A DNA stretch of 64,000 nucleotides, from assembly GCF_004348445.1 (NCBI RefSeq), contig NZ_SMKV01000016.1, positions 85,209 through 149,208 of the forward strand, in the 5' to 3' direction. Below the pieces are notes generated by a model, which had not been told where the DNA came from, ran no database searches, and saw nothing but the letters and a program-made list of their open reading frames with translations. This DNA is from Saccharopolyspora aridisoli (GTDB lineage Bacteria; Actinomycetota; Actinomycetes; Mycobacteriales; Pseudonocardiaceae). The position numbers and the translations under genes are program-made. Of this stretch, positions 8,417-16,827 are shown one piece after another (the first letter of the stretch is position 1; each line of letters opens with the position of its first letter).

Positions 8417-9547
8417 ATGGCCACGATCAGCTGGTCCGAGAACGGATCACCGCACTCCGCCCGTTGGCATTCCGAGAACTCGTCCCCGGCGCCCGCCAGC
8501 GTGGTCGTCGTCGACGACCGAACCACGGCGAAAGCCGCCCACCGCACCGCCGAGGCGGGCACGGCCATGATTTGGCGCGGTGACTTCCACGCGGCACGCC
8601 GCCTCGTGCAGGACCTCGACCGCCGCCTGCGCCGCCGTCCCGCGCCCGAGGGCGACGTCGCGTCGCTGTTCCGCGCGCAACGCGCCGCACGCGCCGAGCG
8701 GGCGGAACTGCTCGGCCGGGTGCTGCTGGTGCTGGAGCCCGACCACACGCTGACGCTGGAGCGCGCACCTGACGTGCGCGAGGCGTGCCTGCACGCCTAC
8801 GGCCCGCCCACCGGCGAACCGATGTGCGTGTCCGTGCCCGAACTGCTCGGAGTGGTCAGCGCTCACCAGTGGCACCAGAAGGGCGTGGACGTTCCCGCGC
8901 TCGGCGAGCGGATCCACCCCGACTACGGCGTCTTCGCACCCGTCCGGAGCGAGTACGTCGACCTCGTCGCCGAAGCGCCGCTGCCGGTCGAGCTTCCCGT
9001 CGCGTTCGACCTGGGCACCGGAACCGGCGTGCTCGCAGCGGTCCTCGGCAGGCGCGGCGCGCACGTGGTGGCCACCGACATCAACCCGCGGGCCGTGGCG
9101 TGCGCCCGTGCGAACATCCACCGGCTCGGCCTCGCCGAGCGGGTCACGGTCGGGGAGGCCGACCTGTGGCCGAGCGGACGTGCCGACGTCGTCGTGTGCA
9201 ACCCGCCCTGGATTCCCGCGCGACCCACCTCAGCGCTGGAACTGGGTGTCTACGACCAGGATTCGGACATGTTGCACCGGTTCATCGACGGGATCCGCGA
9301 GCACCTCAACCCCGGCGGCGAGGGCTGGCTCGTGCTCTCCGACCTCGCCGAACGGCTGGGCCTGCGGACCCGCGCCGCACTGCTCGACCGCATCGCCGCC
9401 GCGGGACTGGGCGTGCGAGCCCGCTACGACACCGCGCCGAGCCACCCCAAGGCATCGGACGCCACCGACCCGCTGCACCAGGCCCGGCGGGAGGAGATCA
9501 CGTCGCTGTGGCGGCTCAGCGCAGGAAGTCCAGCAGGTGGCCGGTGA
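8417..9547 (+). CDS. Class I SAM-dependent methyltransferase (HemK/PrmC-like)
   Basis: A 376-residue protein. Residues 1-185 form an uncharacterised N-terminal domain; residues 190-330 form a Rossmann methyltransferase with motif I AFDLGTGTGVLAAVLG, motif II VVATDINPRAVACARAN and the NPPW tetrad (VVVCNPPWIP) found in enzymes that methylate glutamine or adenine amino groups. The target is not clear; the N-terminal domain differs from release-factor methylases. ATG 8417 follows CAGGAG, itself inside a hairpin. The 3' end overlaps the convergent hydrolase gene by 32 bases. Confidence 0.8.
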   Translation: MATISWSENGSPHSARWHSENSSPAPASVVVVDDRTTAKAAHRTAEAGTAMIWRGDFHAARRLVQDLDRRLRRRPAPEGDVASLFRAQRAARAERAELLGRVLLVLEPDHTLTLERAPDVREACLHAYGPPTGEPMCVSVPELLGVVSAHQWHQKGVDVPALGERIHPDYGVFAPVRSEYVDLVAEAPLPVELPVAFDLGTGTGVLAAVLGRRGAHVVATDINPRAVACARANIHRLGLAERVTVGEADLWPSGRADVVVCNPPWIPARPTSALELGVYDQDSDMLHRFIDGIREHLNPGGEGWLVLSDLAERLGLRTRAALLDRIAAAGLGVRARYDTAPSHPKASDATDPLHQARREEITSLWRLSAGSPAGGR

Positions 9548-10376
9548 CCTCGGCCGGCTTCTCCAGTTGCAGGAAGTGCCCCGCCCCGGACAGCCGCGCG
9601 GCGCGCGACGGAGGTGCGGCGCGGGACTGCGCGACCGCGAAGAAGCGCGGGTCGATGGCGCCGTCCCGTTCGCCGTGGAGGTAGAGCAGCGGGCACCGGG
9701 GTTCGGCGAGAGCCACCCGGCTGCCGCGCGAGGCCAGGGCGCGGTAGTAGGACACGACGGCCTTCGCGCGCGCCTGGTCGGGCACGGCGCGTGCGAGGTG
9801 GGCGAGGTCGTCGGTGGCGTCGTAGCCCGGTGACCACGTCCGCCACAGGCGCCGGGCCAGCCAGGTGAAGTTCCGCTCGGCCAAGCCGGGGACCTGGTTG
9901 TAGGCGATGTACCAGGAGTGCAGCGGCTGCCTGACCAGCCCCGACAGCCAGGTCCGGGCCACCGCCCCGGTCGGGTTCATCCAGGCCAGTGGAGGCACCG
10001 CCAGGAGGGCCACGCGCGCGTAGGGCGAGGACGGGTCGGCGGCCAGTGCGCCCGCGGTGATCGCACCCCAGTCGTGGCCGATCAGCGCGGTCGAGGAGTC
10101 GCCGCCGAGGCGCTCGTGCAGCGCGATCGCATCGGCGGCGAGCGCGCTCACCGAGTAGTCGCCGTCGACCGGGGCGTCCGAAGGCGCGTAGCCGCGCAGG
10201 AACGGCGCCACCACCCGGTACCCGGCCTCGGCCAGCAGCGGCGCGACCGCGCGCCACGTCCACGCGGTGTCGGGAAAACCGTGCAGCGCCACCAGGAGTT
10301 CACCGTCCACCGGCCCCCACTCCAGGACGCCGACGTCGTGCGTCGGGAGGGAGGCGGTGCGCTCGCGAGGTGTCAT
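9516..10376 (-). CDS. Alpha/beta hydrolase (epoxide hydrolase/dehalogenase-like)
   Basis: A 286-residue hydrolase. The oxyanion HGFPDTAWTW motif is at residues 32-41, the nucleophile elbow is GHDWG near residues 99-103 (Asp nucleophile, as in epoxide hydrolases and haloalkane dehalogenases), the acid follows in LYLHGERDGAIDP, and the catalytic His is in SGAGHFLQLEKP. A cap-like segment lies between. It diverges from the P450 gene across a large palindrome, so the pair may act together, for example on an epoxide or hydroxylated product. This is inference. Confidence 0.85.
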   Translation of the reverse strand: MTPRERTASLPTHDVGVLEWGPVDGELLVALHGFPDTAWTWRAVAPLLAEAGYRVVAPFLRGYAPSDAPVDGDYSVSALAADAIALHERLGGDSSTALIGHDWGAITAGALAADPSSPYARVALLAVPPLAWMNPTGAVARTWLSGLVRQPLHSWYIAYNQVPGLAERNFTWLARRLWRTWSPGYDATDDLAHLARAVPDQARAKAVVSYYRALASRGSRVALAEPRCPLLYLHGERDGAIDPRFFAVAQSRAAPPSRAARLSGAGHFLQLEKPAEVTGHLLDFLR

Positions 10377-10383
10377 GCTCCGC

Positions 10384-10467
10384 GACGCTAACCGCTGCGA
10401 GCACCCGCTGCGGTGGTGGATCGATCCCGCTGGTGAAAGCCAAGTGCAAGCGGGTGCTCCTAGCGTC
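10384..10467. promoter_or_regulatory. Two-part palindrome in the divergent hydrolase/P450 control region
   Basis: Nested inverted repeats: GACGCTA (10384-10390) pairs with TAGCGTC (10461-10467), and GAGCACCCGCT (10399-10409) pairs with AGCGGGTGCTC (10449-10459). The arms sit on both sides of the short region that must contain both divergent promoters. A symmetric regulator binding site or looping pair is the likely role. Confidence 0.5.
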
Positions 10468-10489
10468 GGTGATCGACCTGGGAGACAAG

Positions 10490-11707
10490 ATGACCACGAT
10501 CGATCTTTCCGACCTCGACTTCTGGGCCAAGCCGCGCTCGGAGTGGGACAAGACTTTCGCGGCGCTCCGCGCGGCCGACGAACCGGTGTTCTGCCCGCGC
10601 GACCACGGTCCCGGCTTCTACGCGATCACCCGCTACGACCAGATCGCCGAGGCCAGCCGGAACCCGCAGGCGTTCAGCTCGGAGCCCATCGCCGTCGGCC
10701 TCGACGACCCACCGCCGGAGTTGTCCGGGCTGCTGGGGTCGATGATGAGCATGGACGACCCGCGTCACGCGAGGCTGCGCCGCATCGTCGCCCGCGCCTT
10801 CACCCCGAGGATGATCGCCAGGGCGACCGACGACGTCGCCAGGCTGGCCACCGAGATCGTCGACGCGCTGGTGGAGCGGGGGCCGTGCGACTTCGTCGCC
10901 GAGGTCGCCATGCCGATGCCCCTGGAGATCGTGTGCCGGATGATGGGCGTACCCGAATCCGCCCGGCCCGCGGTCGTCGAGGCGACCAACGCGCTCATCG
11001 CCGGTATCGGAGACCCCGACTACCAGGACCCGCGCGGCAAGCCCAGGGCGGCGGTGCTGGTCGACAGCGCGCGGTTCATGCACGAGCTGATGGGGGAGCT
11101 CGCCCGCGACCGGCGGGCGAACCCGGCCGTCGACATCGTCACCGCATTGGTCCACGGCGAGGTCGACGGTGAAGCGCTCAGCGACGCCGACCTGGGCAAG
11201 TTCTTCGTGCTGCTGGTCGTCGCCGGCAACGAAACCACCCGCAACGCCCTGTCGCACGCGCTGACGCTGTTCACCGACCACCCGGAGCAGCGCGACCTGC
11301 TGCTGTCCGACCTCGACGAGCGGATGCCCGCCGCGATCGAGGAGGTCGTCCGCTACGCCACACCGGTCAACTGGATGCGGCGCACCGCGACCCGCGACGT
11401 GGACCTGCTCGGCCACCGCTTCCGCGCCGGTGACCGGCTGATCATGTACTACGTGTCCGGCAACCGGGACGAGACGGTCTTCGTCGACCCGTACCGGTTC
11501 ACCATCACCCGAAACCCCAACCCCCACCTCGGTTTCGGCTCGCGCGGGCCGCACTTCTGCCTCGGCGCGCACCTGGCGCGACGCGAGATCGCCCTGATGC
11601 TGCGGGAGCTGTACACCCGGGTGCCCGACATCCACGCCACCGCCGAACCGGTCCGCCAGCGGACCAGCTTCGTCAACGGGGTGCTGGAACTGCCCTGCGC
11701 GTTCTGA
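10490..11707 (+). CDS. Cytochrome P450
   Basis: A 405-residue soluble bacterial P450. Signatures are the I-helix oxygen-binding AGNETTRN (residues 244-251), the EEVVRYATPV ExxR helix with WMRRTATRDV after it, and the heme-binding FGSRGPHFCLGAHLARRE with the axial Cys. The GNETTRN form and the MSMDDPRHARLRRIV segment are typical of actinobacterial steroid and terpenoid hydroxylases (CYP124/125/142-like). No ferredoxin or reductase is adjacent. ATG 10490 follows GGGAGA; 40 further codons upstream overlap the palindrome and are not protein-like. Confidence 0.9.
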   Translation: MTTIDLSDLDFWAKPRSEWDKTFAALRAADEPVFCPRDHGPGFYAITRYDQIAEASRNPQAFSSEPIAVGLDDPPPELSGLLGSMMSMDDPRHARLRRIVARAFTPRMIARATDDVARLATEIVDALVERGPCDFVAEVAMPMPLEIVCRMMGVPESARPAVVEATNALIAGIGDPDYQDPRGKPRAAVLVDSARFMHELMGELARDRRANPAVDIVTALVHGEVDGEALSDADLGKFFVLLVVAGNETTRNALSHALTLFTDHPEQRDLLLSDLDERMPAAIEEVVRYATPVNWMRRTATRDVDLLGHRFRAGDRLIMYYVSGNRDETVFVDPYRFTITRNPNPHLGFGSRGPHFCLGAHLARREIALMLRELYTRVPDIHATAEPVRQRTSFVNGVLELPCAF

Positions 11708-11711
11708 GCGC

Positions 11712-12110
11712 TCAGCGCCCGGCGGCGCGCAGCGCGGTGCGGATCATCGGCCACTGCAGGGGCAGCCGTGCGACGGTGCCGGCGAAGAACGCCGCCGACA
11801 CCGCTCCGCCCTTGCGCTTCGCGCGCTTGCCCGCGTCCACGCTCATCTTGACGTTGCCGGGGAAGACGCCGGCGAGCAGCGCGGCGCTGGCGAGCCCGGC
11901 GACGCCACGGGTGCGCGGGTGCAGCAGCCCGGCGGCGCACGCCAGCTCGGCGACACCGGAGATCTCCACCACCCGGCGGGGCGCGGGCAGCGCTGACGGG
12001 ATCAGCGGCTCGAAGATCTGCGGCCTGACCAGGTGCAGCGTCCCGGAGGTGGCGAACAGCGCGGCGAGTCCGGCGATCGGGAGGTCCAGTGGTGCCGGGC
12101 GTGAGGTCAT
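11712..12110 (-). CDS. DoxX-family membrane protein
   Basis: A 132-residue membrane protein with about four hydrophobic segments and the DoxX features FATSGTLHLVRP, VEISGVAELACAAGLL and VFPGNVKMSV. Start ATG 12110 gives the normal family length. The family is linked to quinone or thiosulfate/redox processes in some organisms, but this copy has no such neighbours. It converges on the P450 gene with a 4-base gap and is divergent from the Acg-type gene. Confidence 0.8.
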   Translation of the reverse strand: MTSRPAPLDLPIAGLAALFATSGTLHLVRPQIFEPLIPSALPAPRRVVEISGVAELACAAGLLHPRTRGVAGLASAALLAGVFPGNVKMSVDAGKRAKRKGGAVSAAFFAGTVARLPLQWPMIRTALRAAGR

Positions 12111-12205
12111 GGTGCCGAAGATAGATGACCCCGCCTGGCGCGGGGGACGAGATGGGTCACACCCGCCGTCCGCGACCTGGCCGAATCGAGCGCGGTGTCC
12201 GGGTG

Positions 12206-12225
12206 GTCGGGACTTTGGCCCCTGT
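12206..12225 (+). promoter_or_regulatory. DosR/DevR-like dormancy box
   Basis: The core GGGACTTTGGCCCC (12209-12222) matches 12 of 14 positions of the core of the mycobacterial DosR consensus (GGGACTWWAGTCCC). It lies about 105-120 bases before the Acg-type start. In mycobacteria, acg is a strong DosR target with this kind of box. No dosR gene is in the window. Confidence 0.55.
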
Positions 12226-12328
12226 GCGGGGCGCCAGGTGGCAAGGAGTCTCGGAGTCGGTCGGGGCGCCGTGCGCTCGGCGACCGCGCCGCCCTGCCCA
12301 GGGCGGATCCAGTCGGGGAGGGAACAGG

Positions 12329-13264
12329 TTGAGCGTCGCGCAGGTGGTTGGCACTGGAGCTCGGGCACCGGTCGAGTGGTCGCCCGTGGAGATCGAGGAG
12401 ATCGGCGAGGCGGTCTCGCGCGCTCCGTCGGTCCACAACAGCCGGCCCTGGTCGCTGACGCTGGAGCGGCGCACCGCCGTGCTGCGCGAGGACCCGGCGA
12501 TGCGGATGCAGCACGACCCGGAGGGTCGTGACCAGCGCATCTCGTGCGGTGCTGCGCTGATGAACATGGTGCTGGCGGTGCGGAGCCTGGGGTGGAGCGC
12601 GAAGGTCGAACTCGGGGCTTCCGGCGGTCTGGTCTCCGCGGCCGTCACCGTCGGTGAGCCCGCCGACCCGAGCCCGCGGGAGGCGACCTGGGCCCGTGCG
12701 ATCCCGCAGCGCCGCAGCCACCGGCAGCCGTTCTCGGACAGGCCGGTGCCGGAGCTGCTCCGCGAGAAGATCTGGGACGCCGCCGCGGGCACCCGCTGCG
12801 GTGGACGCTGGATCAACGCCGACGCCGAGGCCGCCGAGGTCGGGGGGATGCTGAGCCGGTCGGCCACCGCGTTCCAGGCAGACGCCGGATACACCCGCGA
12901 GCTGGCCGAGTGGGCGACGCCGGAGGGCAAGCGGCTGCGGACCGAGTCCGAGGGGTTGCGCGGCTTGGCGGCGGCCGGACTGACCGCCATGACCACGAGC
13001 CTGCCCGACGGGTCCGTCCTGGCGCGGGTCCTCCGCGAGGAGGCGGTGCTGCTGGTGGGCACGCGCGGCGACCGCGCGATCGACCACCTGCGCGCGGGGC
13101 AAGCCGTCGAGCGGGCGTGGCTGGAGGCCACCAGCTCCGGCCTGTCGGTGTCGATGATGACCCAACCGCTGCACGTGGGGGAGGTCCGCACCGGCCTCGC
13201 CGATCGCCTCGGCACGTCCCTCATCCCCCAGGTGATCATGCGCTTCGGCTACCCGAAGTCCTGA
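12329..13264 (+). CDS. Acg-family FMN-binding nitroreductase-like protein
   Basis: A 311-residue protein of the Acg/nitroreductase type. Residues 20-60 carry the FMN-phosphate segment AVSRAPSVHNSRPWSL; later come RRSHRQPFSDRPVP and, in the second half, QPLHVGEVRTGL and IPQVIMRFGYP, which are the repeated, partly degenerate nitroreductase halves of the family. Mycobacterial Acg binds FMN but lacks ordinary reductase activity. TTG 12329 is favoured, with GGGAGGGAA upstream; 68 upstream codons are non-family sequence. A DosR-like box upstream suggests induction under low oxygen or nitric oxide. Confidence 0.8.
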   Translation: MSVAQVVGTGARAPVEWSPVEIEEIGEAVSRAPSVHNSRPWSLTLERRTAVLREDPAMRMQHDPEGRDQRISCGAALMNMVLAVRSLGWSAKVELGASGGLVSAAVTVGEPADPSPREATWARAIPQRRSHRQPFSDRPVPELLREKIWDAAAGTRCGGRWINADAEAAEVGGMLSRSATAFQADAGYTRELAEWATPEGKRLRTESEGLRGLAAAGLTAMTTSLPDGSVLARVLREEAVLLVGTRGDRAIDHLRAGQAVERAWLEATSSGLSVSMMTQPLHVGEVRTGLADRLGTSLIPQVIMRFGYPKS

Positions 13265-13709
13265 GCCCCACCGCGGTTCGTGCCCGATGATCGTGGCGGT
13301 CTGAGTGCTGGTCCGGACCGTCCGTGATCGATGTCGCTCCTGCCCTGTCGGTTCGGGCCAGGGCTGCCCGCTGCGGGGAACCTCGCCACCGGACGGCCGT
13401 GCAGTCGGGAGAACGGGGAAAGCCACTGGTTCTGTGAACGGGAGGTGACTTCCGCTCACGTCGGCCGTGTGCAGGTGCGCGTTCCTCCGTGCGCGCCCGC
13501 CCTCTGGTCCCGCTGCTGTCCCGGCGGGCGAGGTTTGTCGGGTTGTGGCAGGTCGCGCGGCCCGTATTCGGTTCTGCTCCTGGGAAAAACCAAAACTGGC
13601 GAGTAATGGTCACCGGGCTTCTCCGTCCGGGGGTGGTCGGTCACCGTATGGATCCAGACGTCCCACGGGATGGACCGGTTCGTCCCTCGATCAGAGGACA
13701 GAGGTGCCT
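13265..13709. other. Long leader region before the sulfate-activation operon
   Basis: No gene seen. The stretch 13560-13610 is locally richer in A and T (GGGAAAAACCAAAACTGG, then AGTAATGG) and may hold the operon promoter. The octamer GGTCACCG occurs twice, at 13608-13615 and 13639-13646, 31 bases apart (three helical turns), a possible regulator site. I could not fold a SAM or other known riboswitch by eye. Confidence 0.35.
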
Positions 13710-15212
13710 GTGAGCGCGAACGGAACGGCTGCCGAACGTCCGGGCGGGAGCGCGGAGGGCTCCGCCGGTCCGCGACGCCGCGCGATCTGGGTTCCCGAGC
13801 CCGCAGAGCTGTCCGATGTGGAATTGCTGCTGGACGGTGCTTTCCGGCCGCTGCGGGGATTGCTCACCGCCGACGAGGTCGAGTCGGTGCGCACCCGCCA
13901 ACGCCTCGACGCCGACGTGCCCTGGCCCGAACCGATCATCCTGACGGTTCCCGAGGAGGTCGCCGCGGCCGAGGAGATCGAGCTGCGCGACGCCGAAGGG
14001 GCCCCGGTCGCGGTGATCCGCAACGAAACCCCGTGGTCCGATGCGGTCGGCGCGCACCCGGCAGGTCCGATCGCGGCCGCCGAGGAACCCACCGGAGTGC
14101 TCCGCCGGATGCGCCCGCCCGCCGACCGTGTCCGGGCCGCGCTCCCGGCCGGACCCGTGCTCGGCGTGCTGCCCGAGGCTCCGCTGCACCACCGCGAGCT
14201 CGCCCAGATCCGCCAGCTGGCCGCCGAGATCCGCGCGCACGTCCTGGTCCTGCCGCGCATGATCGGTCCGCGTCCCGAAGCGCTTGTCCAGTCGGTGCTG
14301 GCCGCTCGCCCGGAACTGCCGGAGGGCAGCACGATCGTCCCGGTCCCGCTGGTGCGCCGCGCCGACCCCAAGCGCGACGCCCTGCTCGCGGCGCACGTCG
14401 CCGCCGCCTACGGCGCCACCCACCTGGTCTCGGGCGGCCCCCTCGAACGGGCCCCCATCCAGGTGCTCGAAGCGCCGGAGGTGGTGCGCGACAACGCCGA
14501 CCGCTGGCGTCCGGCCGCGCAGGTCGCCCCCGCGGAGAGCCGCCCCGGTCTCAGCGACGAGTGCCTGCGCGAGCTCCTCGACAGCGGCGCGGAACTGCCT
14601 GACTGGTTCACCACGCCCGCCATCGCCGAGCACCAGCGCAGGCTCCACCCGCCGCTGGCCGCGCGCGGGTTCACCGTCCTGTTCACCGGCCTGTCCGGCG
14701 CTGGCAAGTCGACCCTCGCCCGGGCGCTGCGCGACCAGCTCAGCAGGCACGACCACCGCGCGGTGACGCTGCTCGACGGCGACGTCGTCCGCCGCACGCT
14801 GTGCGAGGGCCTGGGTTTCTCCGCCGAGGACCGCAGCCGCAACGTCCGACGCATCGGCTACGTCGCCGCCGAGGTCACCCGCCACGGCGGCGCGGCGATC
14901 TGCGCGCCCATCGCGCCGTACCACGCCGACCGGGACGCGGTGCGCCGCATGGTCCACGAGGCGGGCGGGTTCGTGCTGGTCCACGTGGCCACGCCGCTGG
15001 GGGAGTGCGAGCGGCGCGACCGCAAGGGGCTCTACCGGAAGGCGCGCAGCGGGTCGCTGCCCGAGTTCACCGGCGTCTCCGCTCCGTACGAGGTCCCCGA
15101 TGACGCGGACCTCGTCCTGGACACCTCCGAGCTGTCGCAGGACGAGGCCGTGGAACTCGTCGTGGCCTTGTTGCGCGAGCGGGGCTGGGTGCGGTCGTGG
15201 ACCTCGGTGTAG
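13710..15212 (+). CDS. cysC: Degenerate ATP sulfurylase domain fused to APS kinase
   Basis: A 500-residue fusion. Residues 30-320 resemble ATP sulfurylase: SDVELLLDGAFRPLRGLL is the PUA-like start, and PLHHREL and GATHLVSGG keep the frame of the catalytic domain. The catalytic signatures are lost: the AGPREA/HA/GRDHAG series reads ADPKRDALLAAH and SGGPLE near 213-245. Residues 320-500 are an intact APS kinase, with P-loop GLSGAGKST near 327, LLDGDVVR, RNVRRIGYVAAE and CAPIAPY. It phosphorylates adenylylsulfate to PAPS. CysDN downstream supplies the sulfurylase step. GTG 13710 or 13704 are both possible starts. Confidence 0.8.
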   Translation: MSANGTAAERPGGSAEGSAGPRRRAIWVPEPAELSDVELLLDGAFRPLRGLLTADEVESVRTRQRLDADVPWPEPIILTVPEEVAAAEEIELRDAEGAPVAVIRNETPWSDAVGAHPAGPIAAAEEPTGVLRRMRPPADRVRAALPAGPVLGVLPEAPLHHRELAQIRQLAAEIRAHVLVLPRMIGPRPEALVQSVLAARPELPEGSTIVPVPLVRRADPKRDALLAAHVAAAYGATHLVSGGPLERAPIQVLEAPEVVRDNADRWRPAAQVAPAESRPGLSDECLRELLDSGAELPDWFTTPAIAEHQRRLHPPLAARGFTVLFTGLSGAGKSTLARALRDQLSRHDHRAVTLLDGDVVRRTLCEGLGFSAEDRSRNVRRIGYVAAEVTRHGGAAICAPIAPYHADRDAVRRMVHEAGGFVLVHVATPLGECERRDRKGLYRKARSGSLPEFTGVSAPYEVPDDADLVLDTSELSQDEAVELVVALLRERGWVRSWTSV

Positions 15213-16078
15213 CGGCGACAGGGCTGCTCACCGGCCTGATGGTGGGCGTGACCGGCATGGGCGGCGGCGCGCTGACGATGCCGCTGCTGACACTGGTCTT
15301 CGGCGTGCCGCCGCTGGCCGCGGTGTCCTCGGACCTGGTGGCCGCGGCGGTGGTGAAACCGCTGGGCGCGGCGGTGCACCTGCGGCGCCGCACGGTGCAG
15401 CCCGAGCTGGTCGGCTGGCTGTGCCTGGGTTCGCTGCCCTGCGCGGCCGCCGGGTCGTTGCTGGCGGGATCGCTGGGCAGCGGGGCCGAGTCCGTGCTCG
15501 AGGAGGTCGCGGGCGGCGCGGTGCTGCTGGCCGCGGTCACGCTGTTCGCCCGGGCGTTGCTCTCGCGCCTACCCTCCACATCGGACGGAATGCGGGTGCG
15601 CCCGGTCCCCACGGTGCTGCTCGGCGCGGTCGCCGGCCTGGTGGTGGGCACGACCTCGGTGGGTTCCGGATCGATCATCATCGTGGTGCTGCTGCTGCTC
15701 CACCGCGGGCTGAGCTCGGCGCGGCTGGTCGGCACGGACCTCGTCCAGGCGGTGCCGCTGGTGCTGGTCCCGGCGATCGGCCACCTGTTCGCCGGTGACG
15801 TCCACATCGGACTGGTCGGTTCGCTGCTGGCGGGGTCGATCCCGGGAGTGCTGGTGGGATCGGTGATCTCAGCGCGGGTTCCCGACCGGCCGGTGCGGGT
15901 GCTGCTCGGTGGAATGCTGGTGACCACCGGGCTGATCATGGTCGGCACCGACGTGGTGCCGGGAGTGTCGGCGGGACTGCTGGTCGTTCTGCTCGGCGCG
16001 GTGATCGCACCGCTGCGCAGCGCGATGTCGTCGCGGCGGGCACCCGTCGCGAATGATCACAGGGAGGTAGTGGGGTGA
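15197..16078 (+). CDS. TauE/SafE-family sulfite/sulfate transporter-like membrane protein
   Basis: A 293-residue protein with seven to eight hydrophobic segments. The two half-repeats start VTGMGGGALTMPLL (residues 18-31) and VVGTTSVGSGSIII, the glycine-rich motif characteristic of TauE/SafE permeases, which move sulfite, sulfoacetate or related anions. GTG 15197 lies inside the 3' end of the APS kinase gene (16-base overlap), and the stop overlaps cysQ. Position inside the sulfate-activation operon argues for a sulfur oxyanion substrate; direction of transport is not known. Confidence 0.8.
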   Translation: MDLGVAATGLLTGLMVGVTGMGGGALTMPLLTLVFGVPPLAAVSSDLVAAAVVKPLGAAVHLRRRTVQPELVGWLCLGSLPCAAAGSLLAGSLGSGAESVLEEVAGGAVLLAAVTLFARALLSRLPSTSDGMRVRPVPTVLLGAVAGLVVGTTSVGSGSIIIVVLLLLHRGLSSARLVGTDLVQAVPLVLVPAIGHLFAGDVHIGLVGSLLAGSIPGVLVGSVISARVPDRPVRVLLGGMLVTTGLIMVGTDVVPGVSAGLLVVLLGAVIAPLRSAMSSRRAPVANDHREVVG

Positions 16079-16827
16079 GCGACGACCACGAGCTGGCCGC
16101 GCGGCTGGCGCGGCGAGCGGGCGACCGCCTGGTCGAGCTGCGAGACGGGTCCACAGCGCAACCCCGGGCGCTCGGTGACGCAGGTGACGCCGCGGCGCAC
16201 CAGCTGCTCGTCGAGGCGCTCGCGCAGGAACGCCCGGCCGATCCGGTGCTGTCCGAGCACGGCGTGGCCGGTCCGGATCGCGTTCCGGGCGAACGCGTTT
16301 GGATCGTCGACCCGCTCGACGGCACGCGCGAGTTCACCGAACCCGGCCGCGCCGACTGGGCGGTGCACGTCGCCCTCGTCGAACACCACGAGGTCATCGC
16401 TTCCGCCGTCGCGCTGCCCGCCCAGGGAGTCGTGCTGGACACCGGCGAACCGCCGAAGCAGCCCACGCGCCCCATCGAGCGCCCGCGCATCGCGGTCAGC
16501 CGCAGCAGGCCACCGGAGTTCGTTGCCGAGATCGCCGCCGAGATCGGTGCCGAACTGGTCCCGATGGGCTCGGCCGGCGCCAAGATCACCGCCGTGGTCC
16601 TCGGAGAGGTCGACGCCTACCTGCACGGCGGCGGCCAGTACGAGTGGGACAGCGCCGCGCCGGTCGGCATCGCCCGCGCCGCCGGACTGCACACCAGCCG
16701 CCTCGACGGCACCGAACTCGGCTACGACCGCCCCGACCCGTGGCTGCCCGACCTGCTGGTCTGCCGCCGCGAGCTGGCCGTGGACCTGCTCGCCGCCCTG
16801 TCCCACCGAATCGAGGGGAGTCACTGA
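16075..16827 (+). CDS. cysQ: 3'(2'),5'-bisphosphate nucleotidase (CysQ)
   Basis: A 250-residue lithium-sensitive type phosphatase of the inositol monophosphatase fold. Metal motifs: SEHG near residue 62, WIVDPLDGTREF near residues 77-88 and the C-terminal EWDSAAPVGIARAAG. It converts 3'-phosphoadenosine 5'-phosphate, the by-product of sulfotransferases, to AMP, and so prevents its build-up. GTG 16075 overlaps the upstream stop by 4 bases. Its presence beside a sulfotransferase supports use of PAPS for sulfation as well as for assimilation. Confidence 0.9.
   Translation: MSDDHELAARLARRAGDRLVELRDGSTAQPRALGDAGDAAAHQLLVEALAQERPADPVLSEHGVAGPDRVPGERVWIVDPLDGTREFTEPGRADWAVHVALVEHHEVIASAVALPAQGVVLDTGEPPKQPTRPIERPRIAVSRSRPPEFVAEIAAEIGAELVPMGSAGAKITAVVLGEVDAYLHGGGQYEWDSAAPVGIARAAGLHTSRLDGTELGYDRPDPWLPDLLVCRRELAVDLLAALSHRIEGSH

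Noticed and set aside
13265..13709. SAM riboswitch or S-box before the sulfate operon
   Set aside because: I looked for the conserved kink-turn and pseudoknot elements and could not assemble them; only direct repeats and an A-rich stretch are seen.
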